Shown: positions 6,089 to 15,576 of the stretch, in pieces
How the letters are laid out: every line of letters begins with the position of its first letter
Numbering within the stretch: position 1 is the first letter of the stretch
Assembly: GCA_947566645.1 (NCBI GenBank)
Contig: CANOKL010000002.1
Coordinates: 62,001-126,000 of the forward strand
Source of the DNA: an uncultured Lachnospiraceae bacterium
GTDB lineage: Bacteria; Bacillota; Clostridia; Lachnospirales; Lachnospiraceae
DNA length: 64,000 bases
Direction of reading: 5' to 3'
Notes under the pieces: model-generated
Seen by the model: the letters and a program-made list of their open reading frames with translations, nothing else
The model's database searches: none
Told to the model about the DNA's origin: nothing
Program-made: the position numbers and the translations under genes

Positions 6089-6775
6089 ATGATTGAATTA
6101 AGAGATGTTAAGAAGGAATACTCGAAGGGTGTTGCGGCCCTTAATGGCGTCAATCTGAAGATTGAACAGGGTGAGTTTGTATTTATTGTTGGAGACAGCG
6201 GTTCCGGAAAATCTACTCTGATCAGTCTGATAATGAAGGAACTGGATCCCACATCGGGAACAATTATTGTGAACGGGCAGAACCTGAACCGGATGAAGCA
6301 CAGGAAGATTCCCATGTACCGGAGGAGGATCGGGGTTGTATTCCAGGACTTCCGCCTGCTTAAGGACCGGAATATATATGAGAATATTGCATTTGCACAG
6401 CGCGTTACCGAGACTTCGTCCCGGGTGATTAAAAAGAAGGTTCCTGCGGCATTGTCCCTGGTAGGGCTGGCGCAGAAGTATAAGGCATTTCCGAAGGAGT
6501 TATCCGGAGGAGAACAACAGAGGGTGGCGATTGCAAGGGCGATTGTGAATGAACCGGCAATCCTTCTTGCAGATGAGCCGACAGGTAACCTGGATCCGAC
6601 GAATTCGTGGGAGATTATGAAGCTTTTGGAGGAGGCGAATGACAGAGGGACAACCGTGCTGGTTGTTACACATAACCAGGAGATTGTAAACGAGATGAAA
6701 AAGCGTGTCATTACGATGAAAAAGGGAGTTATCGTAAGCGACGAGAAAAAAGGTGGGTACAGGCATGAAAATTAG
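6089..6775 (+). CDS. ftsE: Cell division ATP-binding protein FtsE
   Basis: A 228-residue ABC ATPase. Walker A is GDSGSGKST, the signature is LSGGEQQR, and Walker B is ILLADEPT followed by GNLDP. With FtsX it forms the FtsEX complex, which in Firmicutes activates an M23-type hydrolase or activator at the division site or in sporulation rather than transporting a substrate. The identity is fixed by the downstream overlapping ftsX and the M23 protein that follows. AGGAGG precedes the ATG. Its stop lies 11 bases inside ftsX. Confidence 0.96.
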   Translation: MIELRDVKKEYSKGVAALNGVNLKIEQGEFVFIVGDSGSGKSTLISLIMKELDPTSGTIIVNGQNLNRMKHRKIPMYRRRIGVVFQDFRLLKDRNIYENIAFAQRVTETSSRVIKKKVPAALSLVGLAQKYKAFPKELSGGEQQRVAIARAIVNEPAILLADEPTGNLDPTNSWEIMKLLEEANDRGTTVLVVTHNQEIVNEMKKRVITMKKGVIVSDEKKGGYRHEN

Positions 6776-7673
6776 TACATTTGGTTATTCAATGAAACAG
6801 GGAGTAAAGAACATAGGAAGAAATAAGATGTTCTCTGTGGCATCAATTGCGACTATGGCAGCATGTATTTTCCTGTTCGGTTTATTTTATTCGATTGTGG
6901 TGAATTTCAATTATATTGTGGAAAAGGCAGAAGAGGGAGTGGCCATTACCGTATTCTTTAACAAGGAGGCAACGCAGGCTCAGAAGGACAAGATCGGGAA
7001 GGAGCTTGAGGAGGCGGACGGCGTCCTGAATGTAAAATACGTCAGCGCAGATGACGCATGGAACAGCTTTCAGGGCAACTATTTCGGGGAATCAGCAGAG
7101 CTGGCAGAGGGCTTTAAGAGTGACAACCCGCTGGCAACCTCTGATAACTATGAGGTATATATGGAGGATGTGGCGAAGCAGAAGGACGTGGTAGCTTTTG
7201 CGGAAGGACTTGAGGGCGTCCGCAAGGTAAACAGGTCTGACCTGGTTGCCAAGACGCTGACCAGCGTGAATAAGCTGGTGGGATATGTATCTGTGGCGAT
7301 TATTGCGATTCTGCTGGCAGTATCGGTCTTCCTGATCAGTAATACAGTTACCATGGGCGTAACAGTAAGGCGTGAGGAGATTGCTATTATGAAATACATA
7401 GGAGCCAAGGACGGATTCGTCCGTGCCCCGTTTATATTCGAGGGTCTTCTGATCGGGTTCGTGGGAGCGGTTATTCCGCTGGTTATGCTGTATTTTATGT
7501 ATGAGAAGGCGATACAGTATGTTATGACAAAGTTTTCGCTTTTAAATAACATCATTGATTTCCTTCCGGTTATAGATGTGTATAAGACACTTCTTCCGGT
7601 CGGGCTTGCCTTGGGAGTGGGAATTGGTTTTGTGGGAAGCTTCTTCACAATCAGGAAGCACTTAAGAGTATAG
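6765..7673 (+). CDS. ftsX: Cell division protein FtsX
   Basis: A 302-residue membrane partner of FtsE. It has a membrane segment at about residues 20-45, a large extracytoplasmic loop that contacts the peptidoglycan hydrolase activator (about 46-165), and three further membrane segments. The conserved ISNTVTMGVTVRREEIAIMK lies in the cytoplasmic region after the second segment. The ATG at 6765 is preferred over an in-frame GTG at 6753 because GGTGG sits eight bases upstream and the N-terminus then matches the family (MKISTFGYSMKQG). The stop falls within a 14 bp triple tandem repeat. Confidence 0.95.
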   Translation: MKISTFGYSMKQGVKNIGRNKMFSVASIATMAACIFLFGLFYSIVVNFNYIVEKAEEGVAITVFFNKEATQAQKDKIGKELEEADGVLNVKYVSADDAWNSFQGNYFGESAELAEGFKSDNPLATSDNYEVYMEDVAKQKDVVAFAEGLEGVRKVNRSDLVAKTLTSVNKLVGYVSVAIIAILLAVSVFLISNTVTMGVTVRREEIAIMKYIGAKDGFVRAPFIFEGLLIGFVGAVIPLVMLYFMYEKAIQYVMTKFSLLNNIIDFLPVIDVYKTLLPVGLALGVGIGFVGSFFTIRKHLRV

Positions 7674-7706
7674 ATAAAAGAGTATAGATAAAAGAGTATA
7701 GATAAG
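7665..7706 (+). repeat. 14 bp tandem repeat, three copies, at the ftsX stop
   Basis: AGAGTATAGATAAA is repeated three times head to tail; the third copy ends in AG. The first unit contains the ftsX stop (TAG), and each later unit offers the same stop in another register. It lies in the 67-base gap before the M23 protein gene. Confidence 0.85.
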
Positions 7707-7740
7707 GTTAACTATTGCATAATTATTAAGGGGGATACAT

Positions 7741-8910
7741 ATGCTACAATTGAAAAGGATATTTAGTCTGATTCTTGTACTGGTGTTGTGTCTGGGCCTT
7801 TCGGTGCAGGTACAGGCATCGGCGATAAAGAAAGCGAAGCAAAAGGATAAGGAACTGAAGAATCAGAAAAATCAGACACAGGAGGAAAAGGAAGCTCTGA
7901 CACAGCAGCTTAATGACATTGTGGATGATATGGAACAGACACAGAAAAGGTTAAGCGCAAAGGAGCAGGAGATTAAGCAAAAGGAAGAAGAGCTTGTGAA
8001 TGCGAAGATTGATGAGAATAATCAGTATGAAAGCATGAAAAAGCGGATCGTATATATGTATGAAAATGGAAATACGGAATTCATTGAGATTCTGTGTAAT
8101 TCAAAAGACATAGGGGAGTTTTTGAATAAGGCAGAATATATTTCCCGTATTTCTGAGTACGACCGGGCACAGCTCGTGACATTCCAGAACGTGGTAGAGG
8201 AAGTAAAGAAGCAGGAGGAAGCGCTTCAGACGGAGTATACGGAGCTGACAGCTCTCAGGGAGGAGCTTGGTGTAAAGCAGGCCTCTGTTGAGAAGCTTCT
8301 GGCAGATACGAATACAAAGCTTGAGGAGCTGGAACAGAAGATCGGGGCGAATGCAGCCCGTCTGGATAAACTGCTGAAAGAGGCAGCAGAGGCAGCGGCC
8401 AGAAAGAAGGCGGCAGAGGAAGCAGCAGCAAAGGCGGCTGCCCAGGCTGCAGCGGCTGCAGCTGCACAGCAGGCAGACGGAGGCGGGGGCGCAGCCGTCC
8501 AGGCAGCCGGCCCTCCGGTAGTCAGCGGAGGAGGGCAGTTTACGAATCCGTGTCCGGGAGCATCGTATATAAGCAGTGAGTTTGGCGAATACCGTGACCC
8601 CAGCGATCCGTCCCACAAGGGAATGGATTTTGCCGCAGGGGCAGGCGTGCCAACCTATGCGGCGGCAGACGGGACGGTTGTAATCGCGAACTACAGTGAC
8701 AGTGCGGGAAACTGGGTGGTTATTAATCATGGAAATGGTTTATCCACAAAATATATGCACCATTCTGCCCTCACTGTAAGTGCAGGACAACGTGTGACCA
8801 AAGGACAGCAGATCGGTCTGGTTGGTTCAACCGGCTGGTCTACAGGCCCGCATCTGCACTTCCAGGTGGAGGTCAATGGGATGGCTGTAAATCCGAGAAA
8901 TTATCTGTAA
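7741..8910 (+). CDS. Murein hydrolase activator / M23 peptidase with coiled coil (EnvC-like)
   Basis: A 389-residue exported protein. A signal peptide (about residues 1-25, ending VQVQASA) is followed by a long coiled coil (about 27-215), an Ala/Gly-rich linker (about 215-265), and a C-terminal LytM/M23 domain. Zinc-ligand motifs are present: HKGMDFA near residue 295 and HLHFQVE near 371, so unlike EnvC of enterobacteria it may be catalytically active. It follows ftsEX, and coiled-coil M23 proteins are the known partners opened by FtsEX to split septal peptidoglycan. The Ala/Gln linker is highly repetitive. The protease gene begins 12 bases after its stop. Confidence 0.92.
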   Translation: MLQLKRIFSLILVLVLCLGLSVQVQASAIKKAKQKDKELKNQKNQTQEEKEALTQQLNDIVDDMEQTQKRLSAKEQEIKQKEEELVNAKIDENNQYESMKKRIVYMYENGNTEFIEILCNSKDIGEFLNKAEYISRISEYDRAQLVTFQNVVEEVKKQEEALQTEYTELTALREELGVKQASVEKLLADTNTKLEELEQKIGANAARLDKLLKEAAEAAARKKAAEEAAAKAAAQAAAAAAAQQADGGGGAAVQAAGPPVVSGGGQFTNPCPGASYISSEFGEYRDPSDPSHKGMDFAAGAGVPTYAAADGTVVIANYSDSAGNWVVINHGNGLSTKYMHHSALTVSAGQRVTKGQQIGLVGSTGWSTGPHLHFQVEVNGMAVNPRNYL

Positions 8911-8922
8911 GGAGAGTTGTAA

Positions 8923-10101
8923 ATGAAATTTTTAAAAGGGGCGCTTTGCGGCGCCCTTGCTATGTTATTAATAACAGGAGTTGCATCCTGCAATGTGAAC
9001 CTGAAAAGCGGCGGGAAAGAGACGCAGGCACTTGGCAGTGAGACAGAGAAAAAGTTAAAGGTACTGGAAGAGCTTATTGAGCAGAGCTATCTGGGAGAGG
9101 TGGATGAGAAGGAATTGCAGTCAGGGATCTACGAGGGCTACATCAGCGGACTTGAAGATCCTTATTCCGTATATTATGATGAAAAGGCAACAAAGAGCCT
9201 TATGGAATCCACATCCGGCGAATATGACGGAGTGGGAGCTGTTATGACCCAGAACAGAGAGACAGGCATTATTACATTCTCCCAGGTTTATGAGAATTCC
9301 CCGGCAGAAAAGGCGGGAATTAAAGACGGGGATATTCTGTATAAGGTGGAGGGAAAGGACATATCCGGCAGAGACCTGGCAGAGGTGGTAGGTGATATCA
9401 AGGGTGAACGGGGAACCGAAGTCAGTCTTACCGTGCTTCGGGGAAATGACGCTAAGGAGATGACATTTACCGCTGTCCGGGAGACGATAGAATATCCTAC
9501 AGTAAGCTCAAAGATGCTGGAGGACAATCTGGGATATCTGAGAATTCTGGAATTTGATGACGTAACCTATGAGCAGTATAAGGAAGCCTTTGAGGAGCTG
9601 GAAGGCCAGGGAATGCAGGGGCTGATCGTGGACTTAAGAAGCAACCCCGGAGGAGGTCTTGGAACCGTATGCGATATACTGGATGAGATCCTTCCAGAGG
9701 GACTGATCGTCTATATGGAGGATAAGTCCGGGAAAAAGCAGGAAGCTACATCTGATGAGGAGCATAAGCTGGAGATTCCCCTGACTGTTCTGGTGAATGA
9801 AAACAGTGCCAGTGCCTCCGAGATTTTTGCAGGGGCAATCCAGGATTACGGACTGGGAAAAATTGTGGGAAAGAAGACCTATGGAAAGGGCGTGGTACAG
9901 CAGATCTTTGATCTCAAGGACGGCACCTGTGTAAAGCTTACGATTTCTGAATATTTTACGCCAAAGGGAAGAAGCATTAATGAAAAGGGAATTGTCCCGG
10001 ATGTGGAAGTGGCCTATGAGGCGGATGAGAAGAATCCAGAGGCAGATAACCAGCTTGATAAGGCGGTTGAAGTATTAAAGGAAGAACTTGGCAGATCCTG
10101 A
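8923..10101 (+). CDS. S41 family carboxy-terminal processing protease, lipoprotein
   Basis: A 392-residue CtpA-type serine protease. The N-terminus has a lipobox (GVASC), so it is probably a membrane-anchored lipoprotein. A PDZ domain lies at about 95-175 (GDGILYK-like: KDGDILYKVEGKDISG) and the S41 core follows. NENSASASEIF holds the catalytic Ser, and GKKTYGKG holds the catalytic Lys. It is the fourth gene of the ftsEX cluster, a frequent arrangement in clostridia, where it may process the hydrolase activator or sporulation signalling proteins. The pyrC gene starts 20 bases after its stop. Confidence 0.93.
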   Translation: MKFLKGALCGALAMLLITGVASCNVNLKSGGKETQALGSETEKKLKVLEELIEQSYLGEVDEKELQSGIYEGYISGLEDPYSVYYDEKATKSLMESTSGEYDGVGAVMTQNRETGIITFSQVYENSPAEKAGIKDGDILYKVEGKDISGRDLAEVVGDIKGERGTEVSLTVLRGNDAKEMTFTAVRETIEYPTVSSKMLEDNLGYLRILEFDDVTYEQYKEAFEELEGQGMQGLIVDLRSNPGGGLGTVCDILDEILPEGLIVYMEDKSGKKQEATSDEEHKLEIPLTVLVNENSASASEIFAGAIQDYGLGKIVGKKTYGKGVVQQIFDLKDGTCVKLTISEYFTPKGRSINEKGIVPDVEVAYEADEKNPEADNQLDKAVEVLKEELGRS

Positions 10102-10121
10102 GAGTGGTGGAAGGAGGAAGA

Positions 10122-11411
10122 ATGAGGATACTAATAAAGAATGGATGTGTGGTGGATCCGCTGACAAAGACGGAGGGGAACTACGATGTCCTGGTGGAAG
10201 GAAAAAGGATTAAGAAGGTCGCAAAGGAGATCATTGAACAGGCTGACCAGATCATTGAGGCTGACGGTTGTTATGTCATGCCGGGATTTATTGATCTTCA
10301 TGTACATTTCCGGGATCCGGGACTGGAGTATAAGGAAACACTGGAGACTGGCGGAAGGGCGGCTGTAAAGGGAGGCGTAACGACTGTATGCGCCATGCCT
10401 AATACAAGGCCGGTTATTGACACGGCAAAGAAAGTGGCAGAGGTCCATGAAAGGCAGAAAAGAGAATCTCTTACTAATGTGATTCAGCTTGGAGCCGTAA
10501 CAGAAGGCCAGAAGGGAGAAAAACTGGCAGATATCCGCGGTATGGCGGCAGAGGGATGCCATGCGGTAAGTGAGGACGGCAAGTCTGTGATGAATGCATC
10601 GCTCTACAGACAGGGCATGAAGCTTGCGAAGGAATGCGGGATCTCTGTCTTTGCCCATTGTGAGGACATCACGATGGTAGAAGGAGGCGTCATGAACGCA
10701 GATGAGAATGCAGAGCGTCTCGGTCTTCCCGGGATTACCAATTCGGTGGAGGATGTGATTGCAGCGAGAGATATTCTGCTTGCAAAGGAAACAGGCGTCA
10801 GACTTCATCTGTGCCACTGCTCCACTGCAGACAGTGTAAAAATGGTAAGGCTTGCAAAAGAGGAAGGGCTCCCTGTTACCGGGGAAGTATGTCCCCATCA
10901 TTTTTTACTAACCTCAGATGACATTCCCTCAGACAACGGAAATTATAAGATGAATCCGCCGCTGCGAAGGAAGGAGGATGTAGAGGCGCTGAGACAGGGC
11001 TTAAGAGATGGGATAATGGATGTCATTGCAACCGACCACGCGCCTCACGCAGAGGAAGAAAAGAATAAATCAATGGCAGAGGCTGCCTTCGGGATTGTAG
11101 GCATTGAGACATCGGCAGCACTTACCTATACGGCTCTCGTAGAGACAGGAGTCTTAACGATTATGGAGATGGCAGAGAAGATGAGCAGCAATCCTGCAAG
11201 GATTCTCGGACTCTCAGACAAAGGCTCCGTGTCAGAAGGAAAGACTGCGGATCTTGTGATCTTTGACCCGGGAAAGAAATACCGGATTGATAAAAGAGAA
11301 TTTGTATCAAAAGGGAAAAATACTCCCTTTGACGGATATGAAGTGTCGGGAGAGGTCGCATATACACTGGTAGACGGAAGGGTTGTATATCCGTTTGTGG
11401 AAGAAGGATAG
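10122..11411 (+). CDS. pyrC: Dihydroorotase
   Basis: A 429-residue class I dihydroorotase that cyclises carbamoyl-aspartate to dihydroorotate, the third step of pyrimidine synthesis. The metal-binding DLHVHFRDPG (about residue 55) and ATDHAPH (about 303) are intact. The ATG at 10122 is selected because AAGGAGGAAG lies just upstream; an earlier GTG at 10104 would add six unsupported residues. It is the first gene of pyrC-pyrF-pyrK-pyrD. No PyrR leader attenuator was seen in the short gap, so transcription may come through from ctp. Confidence 0.97.
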   Translation: MRILIKNGCVVDPLTKTEGNYDVLVEGKRIKKVAKEIIEQADQIIEADGCYVMPGFIDLHVHFRDPGLEYKETLETGGRAAVKGGVTTVCAMPNTRPVIDTAKKVAEVHERQKRESLTNVIQLGAVTEGQKGEKLADIRGMAAEGCHAVSEDGKSVMNASLYRQGMKLAKECGISVFAHCEDITMVEGGVMNADENAERLGLPGITNSVEDVIAARDILLAKETGVRLHLCHCSTADSVKMVRLAKEEGLPVTGEVCPHHFLLTSDDIPSDNGNYKMNPPLRRKEDVEALRQGLRDGIMDVIATDHAPHAEEEKNKSMAEAAFGIVGIETSAALTYTALVETGVLTIMEMAEKMSSNPARILGLSDKGSVSEGKTADLVIFDPGKKYRIDKREFVSKGKNTPFDGYEVSGEVAYTLVDGRVVYPFVEEG

Positions 11412-11447
11412 AAAGCAAAGGAATCGAAAATACGGAGGAAAAGAGAG

Positions 11448-12374
11448 ATGATTAACCAGTTAGTGGAAAAGATTAAGCAGACAGGCGCACCGATAGTGGC
11501 AGGGTTAGATCCAATGCTGGATTATATTCCAGAGCAGGTTCAGGAGAAGGCATTTGAGGAATTTGGAGAGACGCTGGAGGGGGCAGCTGAGGCTGTATGG
11601 CAGTTTAATAAGGAGATCGTGGACAAGATCTGGGATCTGATTCCTGCTGTAAAGCCCCAGATTGCCATGTATGAGCAGTTCGGACTGCCTGGTCTTGCTG
11701 CATTTAAGAAGACAGTTGACTACTGCAAAGAGAAGGGGCTGATCGTCATCGGCGATATTAAGCGCGGGGATATTGGTTCTACCTCGGCTGCCTATGCTGC
11801 AGGACATATCGGAAGGGTTCAGGTGGGAAGCAAAAGCTATACACCCTTTGATGAAGACTTTATTACCGTGAATCCATATCTTGGCTCAGACGGGGTGAAT
11901 CCTTTCCTTAAGGTATGCAGGGAAGAAAAAAAGGGGATATTTATTCTTGTGAAGACATCCAACCCGTCAAGCGGGGAATTCCAGGACAGGCTTATAGACG
12001 GACGGCCGCTCTATGAGCTGGTGGGAGAAAGGGTCGCTGCATGGGGAGAGGAAGCCATGGGCGATACATACAGCTATGTGGGCGCCGTTGTGGGTGCAAC
12101 CTATCCGGAGATGGGTAAGACACTGAGGAAGATTATGCCGAAGGCATTTATTCTGGTGCCCGGGTATGGCGCCCAGGGCGGGAAAGGGAAGGATCTGGTT
12201 CCTTTCTTCCATGAGGACGGACTGGGTGCAATCGTGAATTCCTCCCGGGGGATCATTGCGGCATACAGACAGGAAAAATATGCGGACTTCGGTGCAGAAC
12301 AGTTTGGAGAGGCATCCAGGGCTGCAGTTCTGGATATGGTCCAGGATATCAGGGGAGCGCTGGAAAATCGTTAA
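11448..12374 (+). CDS. pyrF: Orotidine 5'-phosphate decarboxylase (long type)
   Basis: A 308-residue enzyme that decarboxylates OMP to UMP, the last step of the pathway. The active-site DIKRGDIGST contains the Asp-Lys-Asp triad. The length and the VPGYGAQGGKGKDL phosphate-binding loop mark the long PyrF subfamily, rather than the 230-residue type of enterobacteria. It follows pyrC by 36 bases with a GGAGG-type ribosome site. Confidence 0.96.
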   Translation: MINQLVEKIKQTGAPIVAGLDPMLDYIPEQVQEKAFEEFGETLEGAAEAVWQFNKEIVDKIWDLIPAVKPQIAMYEQFGLPGLAAFKKTVDYCKEKGLIVIGDIKRGDIGSTSAAYAAGHIGRVQVGSKSYTPFDEDFITVNPYLGSDGVNPFLKVCREEKKGIFILVKTSNPSSGEFQDRLIDGRPLYELVGERVAAWGEEAMGDTYSYVGAVVGATYPEMGKTLRKIMPKAFILVPGYGAQGGKGKDLVPFFHEDGLGAIVNSSRGIIAAYRQEKYADFGAEQFGEASRAAVLDMVQDIRGALENR

Positions 12375-12446
12375 AGAACTGCTTCCACAAAGGGATCAGA
12401 GGGTTCAGGCAGCAATATTTCAGAATGCTGCCGGTCAGGAGAGAAG

Positions 12447-13238
12447 ATGACAGACAAAAAGAAAAAGAAAGAAATAGCAACAGTTGTCACACAGGAATGC
12501 CTTGCAGACGGCATTTTCAGCATGTGGATACAGACAGAAGCTGCAAAGGAGGCAAGGCCCGGACAGTTCATATCTATGTATACGAATGACGGAAGCAGGC
12601 TGCTTCCCCGGCCCATCAGCATCTGTGAGATCAATCGTGAAGAGGGGCAGCTGCGGGTGGTGTACCGTGTGACAGGAGAAGGGACGGGGACAGAGCAGTT
12701 TTCAAGGATGAAGGCCGGCGACAGTCTCCCCATCATTGCCCCGCTGGGAAATGGATTTCCATATGAAAAGGCAGAAGGAAAACAGGTATTTCTTATGGGA
12801 GGAGGAATCGGCGTACCGCCTGTCCTGGAGCTTGCAAAGCAGATAAAGTGCAGGAAGAAGCAGGTGATTGCCGGATACCGTGATTCACAGACATTCTTAA
12901 GAGAAGAGTTTGAAAGGAATGCAGAGGTCTATGTCTCGACAGAGGACGGAAGTGTGGGAACAAAGGGGAATGTAATGGATGCGGTACATGAGAATTCTCT
13001 GCAGGCAGATATGATTTTTGCCTGTGGGCCGGCTCCGATGCTCCGCGCAATCAAAGAATATGCCAGGGAAAATAACATAGTATGCTATATATCCCTGGAG
13101 GAGCGCATGGCATGCGGGATCGGGGCCTGTCTGGGATGTGTGTGCCAGTCTGTGGAGAGGGATTCCCACAGTAATGTACACAATAAGAGAATCTGTAAGG
13201 ACGGGCCGGTATTCTTGTCTACGGAGGTGGAGATCTGA
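12447..13238 (+). CDS. pyrK: Dihydroorotate dehydrogenase electron transfer subunit
   Basis: A 263-residue FAD and 2Fe-2S protein that passes electrons from dihydroorotate (via PyrD) to NAD+. The FAD-binding LLPRPISI and the NAD-site MGGGIGVPP are visible, and the C-terminal cysteine cluster CGIGACLGCVC with a later Cys (KRICKDGP) binds the iron-sulphur centre. It overlaps the pyrD start by one base (TGATG), so the two subunits are co-translated. Confidence 0.96.
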   Translation: MTDKKKKKEIATVVTQECLADGIFSMWIQTEAAKEARPGQFISMYTNDGSRLLPRPISICEINREEGQLRVVYRVTGEGTGTEQFSRMKAGDSLPIIAPLGNGFPYEKAEGKQVFLMGGGIGVPPVLELAKQIKCRKKQVIAGYRDSQTFLREEFERNAEVYVSTEDGSVGTKGNVMDAVHENSLQADMIFACGPAPMLRAIKEYARENNIVCYISLEERMACGIGACLGCVCQSVERDSHSNVHNKRICKDGPVFLSTEVEI

Positions 13239-14146
13239 TGAGTGTAGATATGCGTGTAAATATAGCAGGAGTAGAGTGGAAAAATCCGGTTACAGTTGCG
13301 TCAGGAACATTTGGATCCGGTGCGGAATTTGCAGAGTTTACAGATCTGAATAAGCTGGGTGCAGTTACTACAAAAGGAGTGGCAAATGTTCCATGGCCCG
13401 GGAACCCGACTCCAAGAATTGCAGAGACTTATGGGGGTATGATGAATGCGGTAGGACTTCAGAATCCAGGAATCGACCTGTTCTGTAAAAGAGATATTCC
13501 TTTTTTGAGACAGTATGATACAAGGATTATTGTGAATATCTGCGGCAGGTCAGAGGAGGATTACTGTGAGGTTGTGGAGCGCCTTTCAGAGGAAGAGGTG
13601 GATCTCCTGGAAATTAATATCTCCTGCCCGAATGTAAAGGAGGGCGGTATAGCCTTTGGCCAGGAACCGAAGGCGGCAGAGAAGATCACGAAGGCAGTGA
13701 AACGATATGCCAGACAGCCTGTCATCATGAAACTCAGTCCGAATGTAACCTCCATTCCCGATATGGCAAAAGCCGTAGAGGCAGGCGGCGCAGATGCAGT
13801 TTCGCTGATTAATACACTTACAGGTATGAAGATTGACATCCACAGAAGAACCTTTGTCCTTGCAAATAAGACCGGAGGCGTATCAGGTCCGGCGATTCAT
13901 CCCATTGCAGTCCGGATGGTCTATGAGGCAGCCCATGCAGTCCAGGTTCCGGTGATCGGTATGGGAGGCATAACAGGCGGGGCAGATGCCATTGAGATGA
14001 TACTTGCCGGGGCAAGTGCAGTATCCATCGGAACTGCAAATTTCCATGATCCTTCCATATCTGAAAAAATTGTGGGAGAGATTGAAAGCTATATGGAGAG
14101 GTATGGATTTTCTACTGTGGCTGATATGGTAGGAATCGTAGAATAG
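13238..14146 (+). CDS. pyrD: Dihydroorotate dehydrogenase, class 1B catalytic subunit
   Basis: A 302-residue FMN enzyme. The catalytic base is a cysteine in EINISCPNVKEGG, which together with the adjacent pyrK identifies the NAD-dependent class 1B enzyme. The FMN-phosphate loop GMGGITGGADA is intact. It is the last gene of the operon and is followed by a strong terminator. Confidence 0.97.
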   Translation: MSVDMRVNIAGVEWKNPVTVASGTFGSGAEFAEFTDLNKLGAVTTKGVANVPWPGNPTPRIAETYGGMMNAVGLQNPGIDLFCKRDIPFLRQYDTRIIVNICGRSEEDYCEVVERLSEEEVDLLEINISCPNVKEGGIAFGQEPKAAEKITKAVKRYARQPVIMKLSPNVTSIPDMAKAVEAGGADAVSLINTLTGMKIDIHRRTFVLANKTGGVSGPAIHPIAVRMVYEAAHAVQVPVIGMGGITGGADAIEMILAGASAVSIGTANFHDPSISEKIVGEIESYMERYGFSTVADMVGIVE

Positions 14147-14182
14147 ACATATACCTGGCAGTTACGAATAGAAAACAATTTT

Positions 14183-14213
14183 AGCCGGATGCTGTGCAGC
14201 ATCCGGCTTTTGT
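14183..14213 (+). terminator. Terminator between pyrD and the convergent ligase gene
   Basis: AGCCGGATGCT and AGCATCCGGCT form an 11 bp stem around four bases, followed by TTTGT on the plus strand. It lies between convergent genes. Confidence 0.85.
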
Positions 14214-14220
14214 GAGCAGC

Positions 14221-15480
14221 TTACTCATATCTTTCATCAATGACTCTTCTGGACTTCTTTTCACTTCTCGGGAGAAGGCCGAGTTCAACCACCTTAACAA
14301 GTGGAGTGAATCCGATCCGGCTCTTTATGGTTCCGGCAATGCGTCTGCCCAGGTCAAGGAAATCAACGCTTCCGTTTGTCTCCACATAGAGGCGCATGGT
14401 ATCCCTGCCGTCCAGATGTGAGATACGGATCTGGTATTCACTGGATACTTCCGGGAATTCCCGCAAAATCTCTTCGATCTGGCTCGGGAAGACATTGACA
14501 CCCTTAATTTTTATCATATCGTCTGTTCTGCCCATAATCATATCCAGGCGAGGAAATCTGCTGCCGCACGGGCATTCTCCCGGAATAATGCGTGACAGGT
14601 CATGGGTGCGGTAACGGATGAGAGGCGCGCCCTCCTTAACCAGGGTAGTGATAACAATCTCGCCCATCTCCCCGTCAGGAACCGGCTTTAAAGTTACCGG
14701 GTCAATGATTTCAATATAAAGGTAATCATCCCAGTAGTGCATGCCAGTGTCATATTTGCAGTTGATGCCAATACCCGGACCATAGATTTCCGTTAATCCG
14801 TAAATGTCGTAAAGTTCAATGCCAAGTTCGTTCTTAATACGCTGGCGCATCTTCTCGCCCCAGCGTTCGGAACCGATTACGCCCTTCTTTAGATGGATTT
14901 TATCCTTGATTCCCCGTTTTTCGATTTCCTCTGCGAGGAGCAGGGCATAGGAGGAGGTTGCACAGATGACTGTGCTCTTCATGTCCATCATCATCTGAAG
15001 CTGCTTATCCGTATTACCGGGACCCATGGGAATTACCATGGCGCCGAGCTTCTCAGCACCATTCTGGAAGCCGATGCCCGCGGTCCACAGGCCGTATCCG
15101 GGAGTAATCTGAATACGGTCCATATTTGTAATGCCGGCTGTCTCGTAACAGCGGGCAAACATAATCGCCCAGTCGTCTACATCCTTCGCAGTATAAGGAA
15201 TGATGACCGGGAGTCCGGTGGTTCCGGAGGAGGAATGAATCCGTACGATTTCATTCTCCGGAGCAGTCATAAGCCCAAGGGGATAGGCTTCCCGCAAGTC
15301 GTTTTTTTCAGAAAAGGGAAGACTTTCAAAGTCCTCTGATGTCTGGATGTGGGAGATTCCCGCATCGCTAAGCTTCCTGCCGTAAAAGCTTCCGGCATTC
15401 TTAAGAGCCTCAATTTGTCTGTTAACCTGGGTAATCTGTAAGTCTGAAATCTGCATGTCTTTTTTGTATGTAACGTTCAA
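14221..15480 (-). CDS. Phenylacetate-CoA ligase family enzyme (AMP-binding)
   Basis: A protein of up to 419 residues in the PaaK branch of adenylate-forming enzymes. Visible motifs are SSSGTTGLPVIIPYT (P-loop), YGLTEIYGPG, and the C-terminal hinge (MGRTDDMIKIKGVNVFPSQIE). In iorAB-linked operons such an enzyme is expected to interconvert aryl acetates and their CoA thioesters, possibly in the ATP-forming direction. The upstream limit here uses a TTG start; an ATG at 15456 is the alternative, and neither has a clear ribosome site. It is the last gene of the leftward iorA-iorB operon, 96 bases after iorB. Confidence 0.88.
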   Translation of the reverse strand: MNVTYKKDMQISDLQITQVNRQIEALKNAGSFYGRKLSDAGISHIQTSEDFESLPFSEKNDLREAYPLGLMTAPENEIVRIHSSSGTTGLPVIIPYTAKDVDDWAIMFARCYETAGITNMDRIQITPGYGLWTAGIGFQNGAEKLGAMVIPMGPGNTDKQLQMMMDMKSTVICATSSYALLLAEEIEKRGIKDKIHLKKGVIGSERWGEKMRQRIKNELGIELYDIYGLTEIYGPGIGINCKYDTGMHYWDDYLYIEIIDPVTLKPVPDGEMGEIVITTLVKEGAPLIRYRTHDLSRIIPGECPCGSRFPRLDMIMGRTDDMIKIKGVNVFPSQIEEILREFPEVSSEYQIRISHLDGRDTMRLYVETNGSVDFLDLGRRIAGTIKSRIGFTPLVKVVELGLLPRSEKKSRRVIDERYE

Positions 15481-15576
15481 GGAGACGATTCAGTCTCTTT
15501 TTCGTTACGTGTTTCCTTTCTTTAATTTGTGTGCCCGTTAAAGTTCCGGGTATATTTCCAGCTTTAGAGTATTTTT

